From Bacteroidaceae bacterium (GTDB lineage: Bacteria > Bacteroidota > Bacteroidia > Bacteroidales > Bacteroidaceae), in contig JAFYQK010000004.1 in NCBI GenBank assembly GCA_017547165.1, forward strand, positions 1 through 45,166: DNA of 45,166 bases, in the 5' to 3' direction. This document shows positions 27,412-37,094 of this stretch, piece after piece (positions within the stretch are counted from its first letter, which is position 1; every line of letters starts with the position of its first letter). The notes under the pieces are model-generated. The model searched no databases and had not been told where the DNA came from. It saw nothing but the letters and a program-made list of their open reading frames with translations. The translations under genes and the position numbers were made by a program.

Positions 27412-29123
27412 AGAAAGTCCTAATTATATTGTTCATATTGTTTTCATATCGTTTGGCTTATGCACAAACGCGTGTTGACTATTTTATGAACGAGGCAGCG
27501 CGATGCATGATGAATGGTCAGGTGTCGTCGGCAGCAGACTTGTATTCTCATTGTCTTGAGATAAATCCCAATACCCCGGAGGCTATCTTTCAGCTTGGAA
27601 GAATGAAATTCTATTTAGGGCAGGATAGTTTGGCCTTTGATATGCTCTATAAGGCATTAGAGCAGGATTCGTGCAATTGCAACTATATAGAAACACTTGT
27701 CTCTTTGCTTGTCAAAGATAGAAAATACGAGGAGGCCTTACCCTTGCTGGAAAGAATGAGCAAGTTGCAGAGCAATCGTACTGATGTGTTCAACATAATG
27801 GCGCAGATATATGCCAACCTTGGATTTGTTGAGGATGCTATACATACCTATGACAGACTTGAGATTTTGGAAGGAAAAATGGCATCCTTGTCTATTGAAA
27901 AATTTAACCTTTATATGGAGATGGGGGATAGTGTTAGTGCTTTTCAAGAGTTGCAACAACTATGCGCAGAATATCCCGCAGACTTGTCTTATCGTATTCA
28001 TATGGGTTATCAGTACCAATTGTTAGGTGACTATGATAAGGCCATGCAGATATACGAGGAGGTTAAGAAGTCAGAACCTGCTAATGTCTCCTTGCAGATG
28101 GCAATGCTTGATTATTATAAGATGAACGGGCAGGATAGTCTATATGTTGCTGTTCGTGATTCTATATTATATTCTCCCGAAACAGAATCAGGCAAGAAGA
28201 CTCTGCTATTGCAGAATATGGTGCAGACGAGTCCCAAAGATTCTGTAGCTGACCAAGAAATTATACAACGCTTTGAGCATATTTTAGGTTCTGATTCCAC
28301 AAATGTGGAGATATTGACTCTATATGCATTGTTTTTAGAATACAGAGAAAAGTCTCCTCAACATATAGCATCTTTGATGCATAGCATACTAAATATCCAA
28401 CCAGAGAACGAAATGGCATTGCAATGGCTAACAACTTATTATGTCAGCAATGCAGATATTCTTTCAATGGAGGAGATGTGTCGCAGAGCTATAAATTACT
28501 ATCCAAGTAATCTGACCTATTATTATTTTCTTTCTTATGCATTGATGAATGCCAAGAACTATGAGGGTATTCTGGAATTGCTTGAACGAGGATTAAGATT
28601 ATGTTCAGAAGAAACTAAACCCCAATTGATTTCTGAAGTATTCACGCAACGAGGAGATGCTTATTATGCTTTAGGGGAATATGACAAAGCCTTTTTAGAG
28701 TATGATTCAGCCTTGGTATATAATAAGGATAATATATTGTGCCTTAACAACTATGCGTATTTCCTTTCATTAAGAAACGAACAGTTAGACAGGGCAGAGG
28801 AGATGAGCTATCGTACTGTTAAACTCGAACCTAACAATCCAACTTATTTAGATACCTATGCTTGGATTCTTTTCATGCAACAAGACTACATTGGTGCTCA
28901 AAGTTATATGGATAGGGTTGTTCCAAGAGACAGCACAGAACAGTTTTTGCTTTCTAATGAGGAATTGTCTGGAGTCCTTTTGGAACATGCTGGAGATATA
29001 GCCTGGATGAATGGGGAGACCGAGCGTGCGGTACAACTTTGGCGATTAGCCTTACAGAAGAAGGATGATGATGTCACTCCAAAATTGCGTAAGAAAGCCA
29101 AGAAGAAGAAATATTATAAATGA
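27408..29123 (+). CDS. Exported TPR-repeat protein
   Basis: A signal peptide ([20 protein letters not shown]) is followed by about 530 residues of tetratricopeptide repeats. The clearest units are [38 protein letters not shown] and [21 protein letters not shown]. There is no lipobox Cys, so it is likely periplasmic or attached through other means. TPR arrays bind proteins; the partner is unknown. It overlaps dut by 4 nt and the DUF4292 lipoprotein gene by 4 nt. The set TPR-DUF4292-EnvC recurs in Bacteroidota (family knowledge), which suggests a shared envelope role. The C-terminus is very basic ([13 protein letters not shown]). Confidence 0.9.
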   Translation: MKKVLIILFILFSYRLAYAQTRVDYFMNEAARCMMNGQVSSAADLYSHCLEINPNTPEAIFQLGRMKFYLGQDSLAFDMLYKALEQDSCNCNYIETLVSLLVKDRKYEEALPLLERMSKLQSNRTDVFNIMAQIYANLGFVEDAIHTYDRLEILEGKMASLSIEKFNLYMEMGDSVSAFQELQQLCAEYPADLSYRIHMGYQYQLLGDYDKAMQIYEEVKKSEPANVSLQMAMLDYYKMNGQDSLYVAVRDSILYSPETESGKKTLLLQNMVQTSPKDSVADQEIIQRFEHILGSDSTNVEILTLYALFLEYREKSPQHIASLMHSILNIQPENEMALQWLTTYYVSNADILSMEEMCRRAINYYPSNLTYYYFLSYALMNAKNYEGILELLERGLRLCSEETKPQLISEVFTQRGDAYYALGEYDKAFLEYDSALVYNKDNILCLNNYAYFLSLRNEQLDRAEEMSYRTVKLEPNNPTYLDTYAWILFMQQDYIGAQSYMDRVVPRDSTEQFLLSNEELSGVLLEHAGDIAWMNGETERAVQLWRLALQKKDDDVTPKLRKKAKKKKYYK

Positions 29124-29785
29124 TTTTAAATATGAAGTTGTTTTATAGATACATATTTTGCATTGCTTTGATTGTCCTTGTTGCATCATGTTCAAGTTCG
29201 CGTAAAACGTCTGACGCACAAACAAGTGTACCAACATCTCAATGGAAATCCGGTGATGCCGTGTTATCACGCGCCAGCATTAAGATAAAGGACGAAAAAG
29301 GAAAGGGCGTTAGCTTGTCAGGAAACCTGAGGATGCTTCGCGATGATGTCATAATTCTTAACGCAACATACATATTTGGTATTCAGGTTGGTTTCGTGGA
29401 AATTACTAAAGATAAGATCCTGATAGTTAGCAAGGTTACAAACCAATATACAGAAATGCTGTACGAAGAGTTGTCTTTGAAGATGGGTAAGATTATTACT
29501 TTTGATGCATTTCAACGTCTTTTTTGGGGTGAGCAATCCAATCTGCAAATAAATGGACTTAAATGGGAGTACGACTCTTTTGTTTCCCTGCCTGATAACC
29601 GTAGCTTGCCATCGGAATTGAAACTAAATTTCAATGCAGGTAAGAAATCAATTGATATGATGATGCAACTGTCAAATTTCAGATATGATGCTTCATGGAA
29701 TCCTCGAACACAAATAGATTTGAGCACATACACCAAGTTAACATCCGAGCAGTTCTATGCTTTGATATCATCTTTGGTTAAGTGA
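29120..29785 (+). CDS. DUF4292 family lipoprotein
   Basis: The N-terminus has a signal with a lipobox (LIVLVASCSSSRK; Cys24 of the longest form), so the protein is lipid-anchored. The rest matches the DUF4292 family as I know it: an early WKSGDAVLSRASIKIKDEKGKGVSLSGNLRML stretch and alternating strands like LolA/LolB-type folds (fold similarity is inference). Two starts are possible, the ATG overlapping the TPR stop (29120) and one at 29132; the overlap favours the first. It lies 51 nt before the EnvC-like gene. Confidence 0.87.
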   Translation: MILNMKLFYRYIFCIALIVLVASCSSSRKTSDAQTSVPTSQWKSGDAVLSRASIKIKDEKGKGVSLSGNLRMLRDDVIILNATYIFGIQVGFVEITKDKILIVSKVTNQYTEMLYEELSLKMGKIITFDAFQRLFWGEQSNLQINGLKWEYDSFVSLPDNRSLPSELKLNFNAGKKSIDMMMQLSNFRYDASWNPRTQIDLSTYTKLTSEQFYALISSLVK

Positions 29786-29836
29786 CCATAAATATTCCTC
29801 ATGGTTTCTGTTGAATAAACGTGAATAGTTTGAAAA

Positions 29837-31165
29837 ATGAGTCCGTCTAACATTCTTTTACGAATATTTTGTTGCTTCGTGTTGGTATTCTGTACCAGCA
29901 ATATGCTCTATGCTCAAAATAGCAAGAAGGTAAAAGAACTTAGGGCTCAAAAGACAAAATTACAGAAAAATCTCAAACAGTCCCAGCAAGCTTTGGTGAA
30001 GACAGGTAAGGATGTAAAGGATGGTAAAAGCTATTTGAATTACATCGACCAAAAGTTAGGTGAACGTGTTGAGCACATTCGTGTCATGGAAGCAGAGATG
30101 GATAGTCTCGAAGGTCGAATGAAAGTTTTGCGTTCGGAAATATCCACCACCAAAGGCCAACTGGCGACAATGAAGCGTCGATATGCCATTGCCTTGCGCT
30201 TTTCTCGCCAATTCCCCAAAATAGACAATAGTATTGTTTTTATTCTTAGTGCAAAAAGTATAACCCAAATGTACCGCAGAGCCCGCTTTGCAAAGGAATA
30301 TGCCGTATTCCAACACGATTTGGGCAGACAAATTCTCAACAAGCAAAGTCGCTTGATGGGAGCAAGAAATTCATTGCTTAAGGAGCAGACTAAGAAATCG
30401 GCAATTTTGGGCGAGGTAATACGCCAGCGTAAGAAACTTAACGATCAACAGATACGCCAACAACAGTATATCAAAAATCTTGAGAAGAAAGAAGGTAATT
30501 TGAAGGCAAAGGTTTCGAAACAACAGAAGGAACTTAATGCCTTGAATAAAAAAATTGATGATTTAATCGCCGCAGAGATAGAACAAGCAAGAAAACGTGC
30601 TGAAGCAGAGGCCAAGAAGAAAGCCGATGCTCAAAAGAAATCATCGTCCACTTCTAAATCAGCTGCAGGTACTTCTAAAACTGCTCCCAAGAGTTCTTCA
30701 AGCAACAAAACTCCATCTTCGGGTTCATGGCTCACTCCTGCTGAACAAAGTTTGAATGGAACCTTTGTACAAAATAAGGGTAAGCTACCTGTACCTATTA
30801 CTGGCCAATATCGTATATCTGGCCGATTCGGTCAATACAATGTACCAGGTCTTAAGAATGTAACTTTGGACAACAAGGGTGTGAATTATGTCGGTAGACC
30901 AGGTGCCCGAGCTCGATCTATCTTTGACGGAGAAGTTACCGCCGTGTTCCAATTTGCCGGTTCAAAAAATGTGCTCGTTCGTCATGGTAGCTATATATCT
31001 GTTTATTGCAACCTTTCATCCGTTATTGTAAAGAAAGGTCAGAAACTCAAAGCTCGCGATATTATTGGAACGATAGCTAAAGATGAATCAGGCGATTGTG
31101 TCCTTCATTTCCAGTTGCGCAAGGAGACTACAAAACTAAATCCTGAAGCATGGATTGGTAGATAG
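29837..31165 (+). CDS. EnvC-like murein hydrolase activator (non-catalytic M23/LytM)
   Basis: A signal peptide (about 1-26, ending MLYAQ) is followed by a long coiled coil (about 28-250, LRAQKTKLQKNLKQSQQ...), a Ser/Lys/Thr-rich linker (about 258-300) and a C-terminal LytM domain (about 310-442). The metal ligands of active M23 peptidases are not conserved: the HxxxD region reads KGVNYVGRP and the HxH site reads SVYCNLSS where active enzymes have YAHLS. This matches EnvC/NlpD-type activators, which switch on amidases at the septum instead of cutting. Its last 38 bases overlap the argE-like gene on the other strand. Confidence 0.92.
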   Translation: MSPSNILLRIFCCFVLVFCTSNMLYAQNSKKVKELRAQKTKLQKNLKQSQQALVKTGKDVKDGKSYLNYIDQKLGERVEHIRVMEAEMDSLEGRMKVLRSEISTTKGQLATMKRRYAIALRFSRQFPKIDNSIVFILSAKSITQMYRRARFAKEYAVFQHDLGRQILNKQSRLMGARNSLLKEQTKKSAILGEVIRQRKKLNDQQIRQQQYIKNLEKKEGNLKAKVSKQQKELNALNKKIDDLIAAEIEQARKRAEAEAKKKADAQKKSSSTSKSAAGTSKTAPKSSSSNKTPSSGSWLTPAEQSLNGTFVQNKGKLPVPITGQYRISGRFGQYNVPGLKNVTLDNKGVNYVGRPGARARSIFDGEVTAVFQFAGSKNVLVRHGSYISVYCNLSSVIVKKGQKLKARDIIGTIAKDESGDCVLHFQLRKETTKLNPEAWIGR

Positions 31166-32192
31166 TTATTGCCTCGCGTATTTCACTGATTTTAACGAAT
31201 TCATCGGCAGTATGACTTCGAGAACTGTTGCCCGGCCCCATTTTCATTGATGGGAATCGCATCAGTGCCTGATCGCTCAGAGTAGGACTTCCAAATGGAG
31301 TTCTGTCCAACGAGATGGCTTTCTGTACCAATGGGTGCTCTATGTCTATTCGTGAAGAAGACAAACGGAAACTTCGTGCCTTCACCTCACTCTTGAGGTT
31401 CTGACACACTATCTCGTAGATTTCTTCGTTGGAATACTGCTCATTGCTCCTGACATCGATGGTGAAATTGCATTCCGAAGGTATGACATTGTGTTGCGTG
31501 CCAGCATTTATTATTGTTGCGGTCATTTTTACCGGTCCTAACAATTCACTCTCCTTCGGGAAATGAAACTCCCTTACCCAAGCAATGTCGTCCAAGGCAT
31601 GATAAATGGCATTATCCCCCTCATCCCTTGCCGCATGACCAGCTTTGCCATGAGCCGTGATATCCAGCACCATAAGTCCCTTCTCTGCTATGGCAGGTTG
31701 CATACCTGTAGGCTCTCCCACCAGGGCAACATCAATCTTCGGAAGTACCGTAAGCAGATGCTCCATCCCGTTCTTGCCACTAACCTCCTCCTCGGCACTG
31801 ATGGCCAGTATCAGGTTGTAAGGCAGAATTTTGTCATATAGACTCCGGAATACCTGTACCAGACTTACCAGCGAAGCTCCATCGTCGTTGCTCCCCAAAC
31901 CATAGATGCACTCTCCCTCTATTGTTGCCTTGTACGGATCGCGCGTCCACTGTACCGTAGGACGTACCGTGTCGATGTGTGCATTCAGCATCAGAGTCTT
32001 GCGTTCCTCATCGTAGTCCGATGCCACGCACCATAGATTATTGCCATCCCTTTCCACCTTTAACCCATATTCCTCGGTCATCACCTTTTTCAAGGTATTT
32101 GTCGCATCGTTTTCCTCTCGGCTTGTGCTGGGAATCTCTATCAGTGTGCAAAGCAATTTAACGGCATCTTCGGTCAGTTTATCTATATTCAT
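31128..32192 (-). CDS. M20-family deacylase (ArgE/DapE type)
   Basis: Zinc-dependent hydrolase of the ArgE/DapE/CPG2 family. Metal and catalytic residues are visible: LNAHIDTVRP (H-x-D), GLGSNDDGASL (bridging Asp), SAEEEVSGKNG (Glu-Glu) and the C-terminal SRSHTADEFV (His). In Bacteroides the ArgE homologue deacylates N-acylcitrulline in arginine synthesis, so this is the likely role; no other arg gene is nearby. The frame opens at 32264, but the TAACTTTG -7 box at 32220-32227 lies inside that extension. The ATG at 32192 (MNIDKLTEDAVKLL) gives 354 residues, the family length. The gene converges on and overlaps the EnvC-like gene. Confidence 0.9.
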   Translation of the reverse strand: MNIDKLTEDAVKLLCTLIEIPSTSREENDATNTLKKVMTEEYGLKVERDGNNLWCVASDYDEERKTLMLNAHIDTVRPTVQWTRDPYKATIEGECIYGLGSNDDGASLVSLVQVFRSLYDKILPYNLILAISAEEEVSGKNGMEHLLTVLPKIDVALVGEPTGMQPAIAEKGLMVLDITAHGKAGHAARDEGDNAIYHALDDIAWVREFHFPKESELLGPVKMTATIINAGTQHNVIPSECNFTIDVRSNEQYSNEEIYEIVCQNLKSEVKARSFRLSSSRIDIEHPLVQKAISLDRTPFGSPTLSDQALMRFPSMKMGPGNSSRSHTADEFVKISEIREAITIYQSMLQDLVL

Positions 32193-32219
32193 TGTGGCAA
32201 TTATGTTATATTCGTTCAG

Positions 32220-32227
32220 CAAAGTTA
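32220..32227 (-). promoter_or_regulatory. Promoter of the M20 deacylase gene, -7 box
   Basis: TAACTTTG on the minus strand, 28 nt upstream of the chosen ATG. The -33 element is not clear. Confidence 0.65.
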
Positions 32228-32291
32228 GGCTTTTTTGTCGCAATAATGAAATTATTCTCTCCAATATTCCAGCAGAATGTAAGGAAAATAG

Positions 32292-32299
32292 TATCTTTG
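32292..32299 (+). promoter_or_regulatory. Promoter of the acyl-CoA synthetase gene, -7 box
   Basis: TATCTTTG, 25 nt before the ATG at 32325. No clean TTTG at -33. It is divergent from the M20 deacylase promoter 65 nt away. Confidence 0.7.
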
Positions 32300-32324
32300 C
32301 GCGTAAATACTAAGGTATATCACC

Positions 32325-34133
32325 ATGCAGAATTTCAGTCCATTACAGAAACTTGTTCACGATCAGGCGCAGATCTACGGAGAACGAGTGGCATTGCGTT
32401 TTAAAGATTACGCAAAGGGTGTTTGGAAGGATATATCCTGGAAACAATTTTCTAAAAGAGTTCGCCGTCTATCAAATGCCATGATTGCATTAGGGGTTGG
32501 CGAGCAAGAGAACATTGGTGTTCTTTCGCAAAACATGCCTGAAGGTCTTATCGTTGATTTCGCATCGTATGCCATTAGGGCAGTTGTTGTACCAATGTAT
32601 GCAACAAGTAGCGAGATGCAGGTTAAGTACATTGTCAGTGATGCTAATATTAGATATATTTTTGTTGGTGAGCAAGATCAATACGATATTGCATTCCGTG
32701 TTTTGAAGCACGGATCTACCTTAGAGAAACTTATCATTTTCAGTCCTAGTGTAAAAAGGAATCCCGAAGATCAGATCAGCGAATATTTTGAAGATGTTAT
32801 AGCTTCTGCTGATAATGAATATCAAGGAGTAGTAGAGTCAAGATCAGAGTCGGTTTTACCCGAGGATCTTGCAAACATTCTCTATACTAGTGGTACCACA
32901 GGATTGTCTAAAGGAGTAATGCTTACGCATGAGATGCTCAATACAGCAGTGTCGCTGCACTATGGTGTTTTTCCTCTGAGCGATAAGGATGTAGTGTTGA
33001 ACTTCCTGCCATTTACACATGTTTTGGAGCGTGGTTGGGCATATTTATGCATTGCCAATGGATGTACTTTGGCCGTGAATAGCAAACCAGCTGATGTACT
33101 CCAGTCCATGCGTGAGGTTCATCCCACATGTATGTGTGCGGTACCTCGCTTTTGGGAAAAGGTATACTCTGCAGTACAGGAGCGTGTGGAGCGCAGTAAT
33201 CCGATGCAGAAAAAACTTCTTCTCGATGCTCTGCGTGTAGGACATGAATACAATGTCGAGCATAAGATGAAAGGTATCGAACCTCCATTGGGACTCCGAG
33301 TACAGTATTCCATTTACGAAAAAACTATCATAGCCTTCCTCAAGAAGCAGTTAGGACTGGAAAAAGCAAATTTCTTCCCCACCGCTGGTGCTGCCGTGCC
33401 ACCGGTCATCGAGGATTTCGTGCACTCTGCCGGTATCAATATGGTAGTAGGTTACGGATTAACCGAAAGCACTGCTACCGTAAGTTGCGACCGCTATAAC
33501 CAGCATTGTACGCTTGGTAGTGTAGGTCGTTTGCTTGATGGAGTCCAGATTAAATTTGGAGAAAACGATGAGATTCTGCTCAAAGGTAAAACAATCACTA
33601 AGGGATATTACCGAAAGGCTGAGGTTACGGAACTCTCTATCGATAAGGACGGATGGTTTCATACAGGCGATGCAGGTTATATCAAGGATGGTGAACTTTT
33701 CCTTACCGACCGTATCAAGGATCTGTTCAAGACCAGCAATGGCAAGTATATCTCGCCACAGCTCATTGAGTCAAAACTTTGTGTTGACAAGTATATCGAC
33801 CAAATTGTCGTAGTGGCCGAACAACGAAAGTTTGTCTCCGCCCTTGTCATCCCTCAATACGATCTGTTGCGTGAATTGGCACGCGATTACGGAGTGGAAT
33901 GCCATAGCCGTGAGGAATTGTGCTCCAATCCTCGTGTGAATAAATTCATGATGTATCGCATTGATACGCTCCAGCAGGAATTTGCCAATTATGAACAAAT
34001 AAAGAAAATAACTCTGCTGCCCGAACCCTTCAGTATGGAGCGAGGTGAACTCACCAACACTCTGAAGATCAAACGCAATGTTCTCTATCAGAACTATAGG
34101 CAGCAAATAGAAAAGATGTACGAAGAAGAATGA
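32325..34133 (+). CDS. Long-chain acyl-CoA synthetase (AMP-forming)
   Basis: ANL-superfamily enzyme that activates fatty acids as acyl-AMP then acyl-CoA. The P-loop YTSGTTGLSKGVMLTH starts at 187. GYGLTESTATVSC is the adenine-binding motif. FHTGDAGYIKDGELFLTDRIKDLFKTSNGKYISP carries the hinge Asp and the fatty-acyl-CoA synthetase signature. The 602 residues match the FadD15-like branch that is widespread in Bacteroidota. Its TGA overlaps the prfB ATG by 4 nt, so prfB translation may depend on it. Confidence 0.94.
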   Translation: MQNFSPLQKLVHDQAQIYGERVALRFKDYAKGVWKDISWKQFSKRVRRLSNAMIALGVGEQENIGVLSQNMPEGLIVDFASYAIRAVVVPMYATSSEMQVKYIVSDANIRYIFVGEQDQYDIAFRVLKHGSTLEKLIIFSPSVKRNPEDQISEYFEDVIASADNEYQGVVESRSESVLPEDLANILYTSGTTGLSKGVMLTHEMLNTAVSLHYGVFPLSDKDVVLNFLPFTHVLERGWAYLCIANGCTLAVNSKPADVLQSMREVHPTCMCAVPRFWEKVYSAVQERVERSNPMQKKLLLDALRVGHEYNVEHKMKGIEPPLGLRVQYSIYEKTIIAFLKKQLGLEKANFFPTAGAAVPPVIEDFVHSAGINMVVGYGLTESTATVSCDRYNQHCTLGSVGRLLDGVQIKFGENDEILLKGKTITKGYYRKAEVTELSIDKDGWFHTGDAGYIKDGELFLTDRIKDLFKTSNGKYISPQLIESKLCVDKYIDQIVVVAEQRKFVSALVIPQYDLLRELARDYGVECHSREELCSNPRVNKFMMYRIDTLQQEFANYEQIKKITLLPEPFSMERGELTNTLKIKRNVLYQNYRQQIEKMYEEE

Positions 34134-35239
34134 TTACACAAGATCAACTTAAAGAGGTTCAGGAACGAGTGGAACAGCTGAACCATTATCTCAACATCCC
34201 CGCCAAGAAGATGCAGTATGAGGAGGAGCAGCTTCGCACCCAGGCTCCCGAATTCTGGGAGGACCAGAAACGTGCAGAGGAGCAGATGAAGGTAGTCAAA
34301 GGCTTGGAAAAATGGCTCAAAGGCTATCAGGAAGTTAGCACTTTATCAGACGAGTTGGCTACTGCCTTCGAATTTTATAAAGAAGAACTTGTCACCGAGC
34401 AGGAGGTGGACGACCTTTATTCTCGTGCCATCACTTCCATCGAGGAACTTGAACTGAAGAATATGCTCCGCAAGGAGGAGGATTCCATGGATGCTGTCCT
34501 CAAGATAAACTCTGGTGCCGGTGGCACCGAGGCTCAGGATTGGGCACAGATGCTCATGCGCATGTACATGCAATGGGCCGACAAAAATGGCTATAAGATT
34601 CGCATAGCCAACCTTCTCGAGGGCGACGATGCCGGTATCAAGTCCTGCACTCTGGAACTTGAAGGCGAGTTTGCCTATGGTTATCTCAAGAGCGAGAACG
34701 GTGTGCATCGCTTGGTGCGTGTCTCCCCCTACAACGCTCAGGGCAAGCGCATGACCTCCTTCGCCTCTGTTTTCGTTACTCCTCTGGTGGACGATACCAT
34801 CGAGGTGAACATCGAGCAAGCTCGCATCTCGTGGGACACTTTCCGTAGTTCGGGTGCTGGTGGACAGAATGTCAACAAGGTAGAATCTGGTGTGCGTCTG
34901 CGCTATATGTATAAGGACCCCTACACTAGTGAGGAAGAGGAAATCCTCATAGAAAACACCGAGACTCGCGACCAGCCTAAAAACAAGGAGAATGCCTTGC
35001 GCTTGCTCCGCTCCATGCTTTACGACAAAGAACTCCAACACCGCATGGAAGAACAAGCCAAGATCGAGGCTGGCAAGCGCAAGATAGAGTGGGGTAGCCA
35101 GATTCGTAGTTATGTTTTCGACGACCGCCGCGTCAAGGACCACCGCACCAATTATCAAACCAGTGATGTTGGCGGAGTTATGGATGGTAAAATCGATGCT
35201 TTCATCAAGGCCTATCTTATGGAGTTCGGTGGAGAGTAA
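34130..35239 (+). CDS. prfB: Peptide chain release factor 2
   Basis: Class I release factor for UGA and UAA. The catalytic GGQ (244-246, in SSGAGGQNVNKVESGVRLR) is intact, and the C-terminal SQIRSYVFDDRRVKDHRTNY is typical of RF2. The stop-recognition tripeptide, SPF in E. coli RF2, reads SPY (199-201). The gene is a single open frame: at the position of the usual programmed +1 frameshift (HYLNIPAK, residues 19-26) there is no in-frame UGA, so RF2 autoregulation by frameshifting is absent. The start overlaps the acyl-CoA synthetase stop. The 369 residues are normal. Confidence 0.96.
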   Translation: MITQDQLKEVQERVEQLNHYLNIPAKKMQYEEEQLRTQAPEFWEDQKRAEEQMKVVKGLEKWLKGYQEVSTLSDELATAFEFYKEELVTEQEVDDLYSRAITSIEELELKNMLRKEEDSMDAVLKINSGAGGTEAQDWAQMLMRMYMQWADKNGYKIRIANLLEGDDAGIKSCTLELEGEFAYGYLKSENGVHRLVRVSPYNAQGKRMTSFASVFVTPLVDDTIEVNIEQARISWDTFRSSGAGGQNVNKVESGVRLRYMYKDPYTSEEEEILIENTETRDQPKNKENALRLLRSMLYDKELQHRMEEQAKIEAGKRKIEWGSQIRSYVFDDRRVKDHRTNYQTSDVGGVMDGKIDAFIKAYLMEFGGE

Positions 35240-35292
35240 TCGCATCGCAACATACACTTCAACGCAAAGAAAATAGAAATTAAATAATACAA

Positions 35293-35793
35293 ATGGCGCA
35301 TTACGAAACGGAACGGAAGTTCCTTGTAGTTGGGGACTTCAAGGTGCATTCATACAATGCCACACGCATACAGCAGGGTTATATCTCCAGTAGCAACGGC
35401 AGGACTGTGCGTGTACGCATCCGTGACGGCAAAGGCTATCTCACCATTAAAGGACCCAGCGGTCAGGCTGGACTCACCCGATACGAGTTCGATACCGAGA
35501 TTTCTCTTGAGGATGCACGCGACCTGATGAGGATCTGTGAACCAGGAATTATCGACAAGACCCGCTACCTGGTTAAAACCAGCGATGGTCGTCATGTGTG
35601 GGAGATAGACGAGTTCTATGGCGACAACGAGGGGCTCGTTCTTGCCGAGATTGAATTGGCACACGAATACGAAGAGTTTGAGAAACCCGATTTCATCGGG
35701 CGTGAGGTAACCGGCGATCGTCGCTTCTACAATAGTCACATGCGCACCAACCCCTACAAATTATGGAAAGAGGAAATTTCGGGAGCAAGATAG
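35293..35793 (+). CDS. CYTH-domain protein (triphosphate tunnel enzyme family)
   Basis: 166-residue CYTH protein. The diagnostic ExExK appears as ETERKFLV near the start (about 5-12). Charged strands typical of the tunnel follow: RTVRVRIRDGKGYLTIKGP, RYEFDTEIS, KTRYLV and WEIDEFYG...VLAEIELA. The family includes tripolyphosphatases and adenylate or thiamine-triphosphate enzymes; bacterial stand-alone forms like this are mostly inorganic triphosphatases, but the substrate here is unknown. Its 3' end overlaps the next gene by 31 nt in another frame. Confidence 0.92.
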   Translation: MAHYETERKFLVVGDFKVHSYNATRIQQGYISSSNGRTVRVRIRDGKGYLTIKGPSGQAGLTRYEFDTEISLEDARDLMRICEPGIIDKTRYLVKTSDGRHVWEIDEFYGDNEGLVLAEIELAHEYEEFEKPDFIGREVTGDRRFYNSHMRTNPYKLWKEEISGAR

Positions 35794-37094
35794 GAGCTAT
35801 CATGGCCGCAGCTGGCAGTGCTGTTGGTTTGGGCAATATCTGGCGTTTCCCTACAGAATGCGGTAGCAATGGAGGCGCCGCATTTATTCTTATATACCTG
35901 CTATGCGTATTCTTCTTGGCAATGCCGGTTATGGTGGCCGAGTTCGTTATCGGTCGTTCCAGTCGTGCCAATGCCGTGGGATCCTATCGCGTGCTGGCAC
36001 CCGGTAAGCCATGGGTAGTGTCTGGTTTCATGGGGGTCTTGGCCGGATTTTTGGTACTCTCGTATTATAGCGTTGTGGCTGGATGGACCCTTGACTACAC
36101 CGTCGAGTCACTTACCGGAACCCTGTTGGATAAGAATGATTTTGCAGGCTTCTTCGGACAATTCGTTGCCAGTCCATGGAGACCCGTCATATTCCTTACT
36201 ATCTTCCTGCTGCTCACCCACTTTGTTGTGGCCATTGGAGTGGAAAAGGGAATTGAAAGATATAGTAAGATTATGATGCCCATACTCCTGCTTATCATAG
36301 TAGTTCTGGCTGTATTCTCTATGTTCATGCCAAACGCAATCGAGGGAATAAAGTTTTTGCTTACCCCCGACTTTTCTAAAGTTACCAAGGATGTCGTGCT
36401 CAGTGCCATGGGGCAGGCCTTCTTCTCGCTCAGCGTTGGAATGGGAACTTTGGCTACCTATGCCAGTTATTTCAACAAGGAGACCCGTCTTGTTTCCTCG
36501 GCCGTAGGCGTATGCACTATCGACACCCTTGTGGCCATTTCTGCAGGATTCATCATTTTCCCTGCTGTATTCAGTGTCGGAGTCAGTGCTGATTCCGGTC
36601 CAGGTTTGGTGTTCATCACCTTGCCTTACGTCTTTCAGGAAGCTTTCGGTTCAGTACCGGTTTTGGAGTATGTCTTTTCTGGTTTGTTCTACATTCTTCT
36701 TCTCTTGGCCGCACTAACCAGCAGTATCTCCATGCACGAGATTAGCACGGCCTACATCCACGAGACCTTCCATCTCTCCCGTTCCCGTGCCGCCACCATT
36801 GTCACCGCAGTGTGTCTCACTCTCGGCATTGTATGCAGCCTCTCGTTTGGAGTTTGGAGGCATGTCACCGTTGCCGGAATGACTTTCTTCGACCTCTTCG
36901 ATTTCATCACCGCCAAGTTCCTCATGCCCCTTGGAGGTCTGCTAATATGCACCTTCGTTGGTTGGGATATGAACAAGAAACTTGTGGCCTCGCAACTTGA
37001 CTCACGTTTCACACCCTTGCTGATGATTCTCTTCAGTTGGGTAGCCCCCATAGGTATAGGTGTTATATTTGTTTACGGATTGATTAGTTCATAA
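35763..37094 (+). CDS. Sodium-dependent transporter, NSS/SNF family (copy 1)
   Basis: Integral membrane Na+ symporter of the LeuT class, probably for amino acids. The start FGSKIGAIMAAAGSAVGLGNIWRFP is the conserved unwound TM1 with the Na+/substrate residues. GGAAFILIYLL is TM2. About 11-12 membrane segments fill the 443 residues. The ATG lies 31 nt inside the CYTH gene; the start is supported because the adjacent paralogue begins with the same pattern at the same distance. Translational coupling with both neighbours is likely. Confidence 0.95.
   Translation: MERGNFGSKIGAIMAAAGSAVGLGNIWRFPTECGSNGGAAFILIYLLCVFFLAMPVMVAEFVIGRSSRANAVGSYRVLAPGKPWVVSGFMGVLAGFLVLSYYSVVAGWTLDYTVESLTGTLLDKNDFAGFFGQFVASPWRPVIFLTIFLLLTHFVVAIGVEKGIERYSKIMMPILLLIIVVLAVFSMFMPNAIEGIKFLLTPDFSKVTKDVVLSAMGQAFFSLSVGMGTLATYASYFNKETRLVSSAVGVCTIDTLVAISAGFIIFPAVFSVGVSADSGPGLVFITLPYVFQEAFGSVPVLEYVFSGLFYILLLLAALTSSISMHEISTAYIHETFHLSRSRAATIVTAVCLTLGIVCSLSFGVWRHVTVAGMTFFDLFDFITAKFLMPLGGLLICTFVGWDMNKKLVASQLDSRFTPLLMILFSWVAPIGIGVIFVYGLISS

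Noticed and set aside
34346-35257. 303-residue minus-strand open frame opposite prfB
   Set aside because: Antisense to RF2, no family resemblance and no promoter; a shadow of the biased, GC-richer codons.
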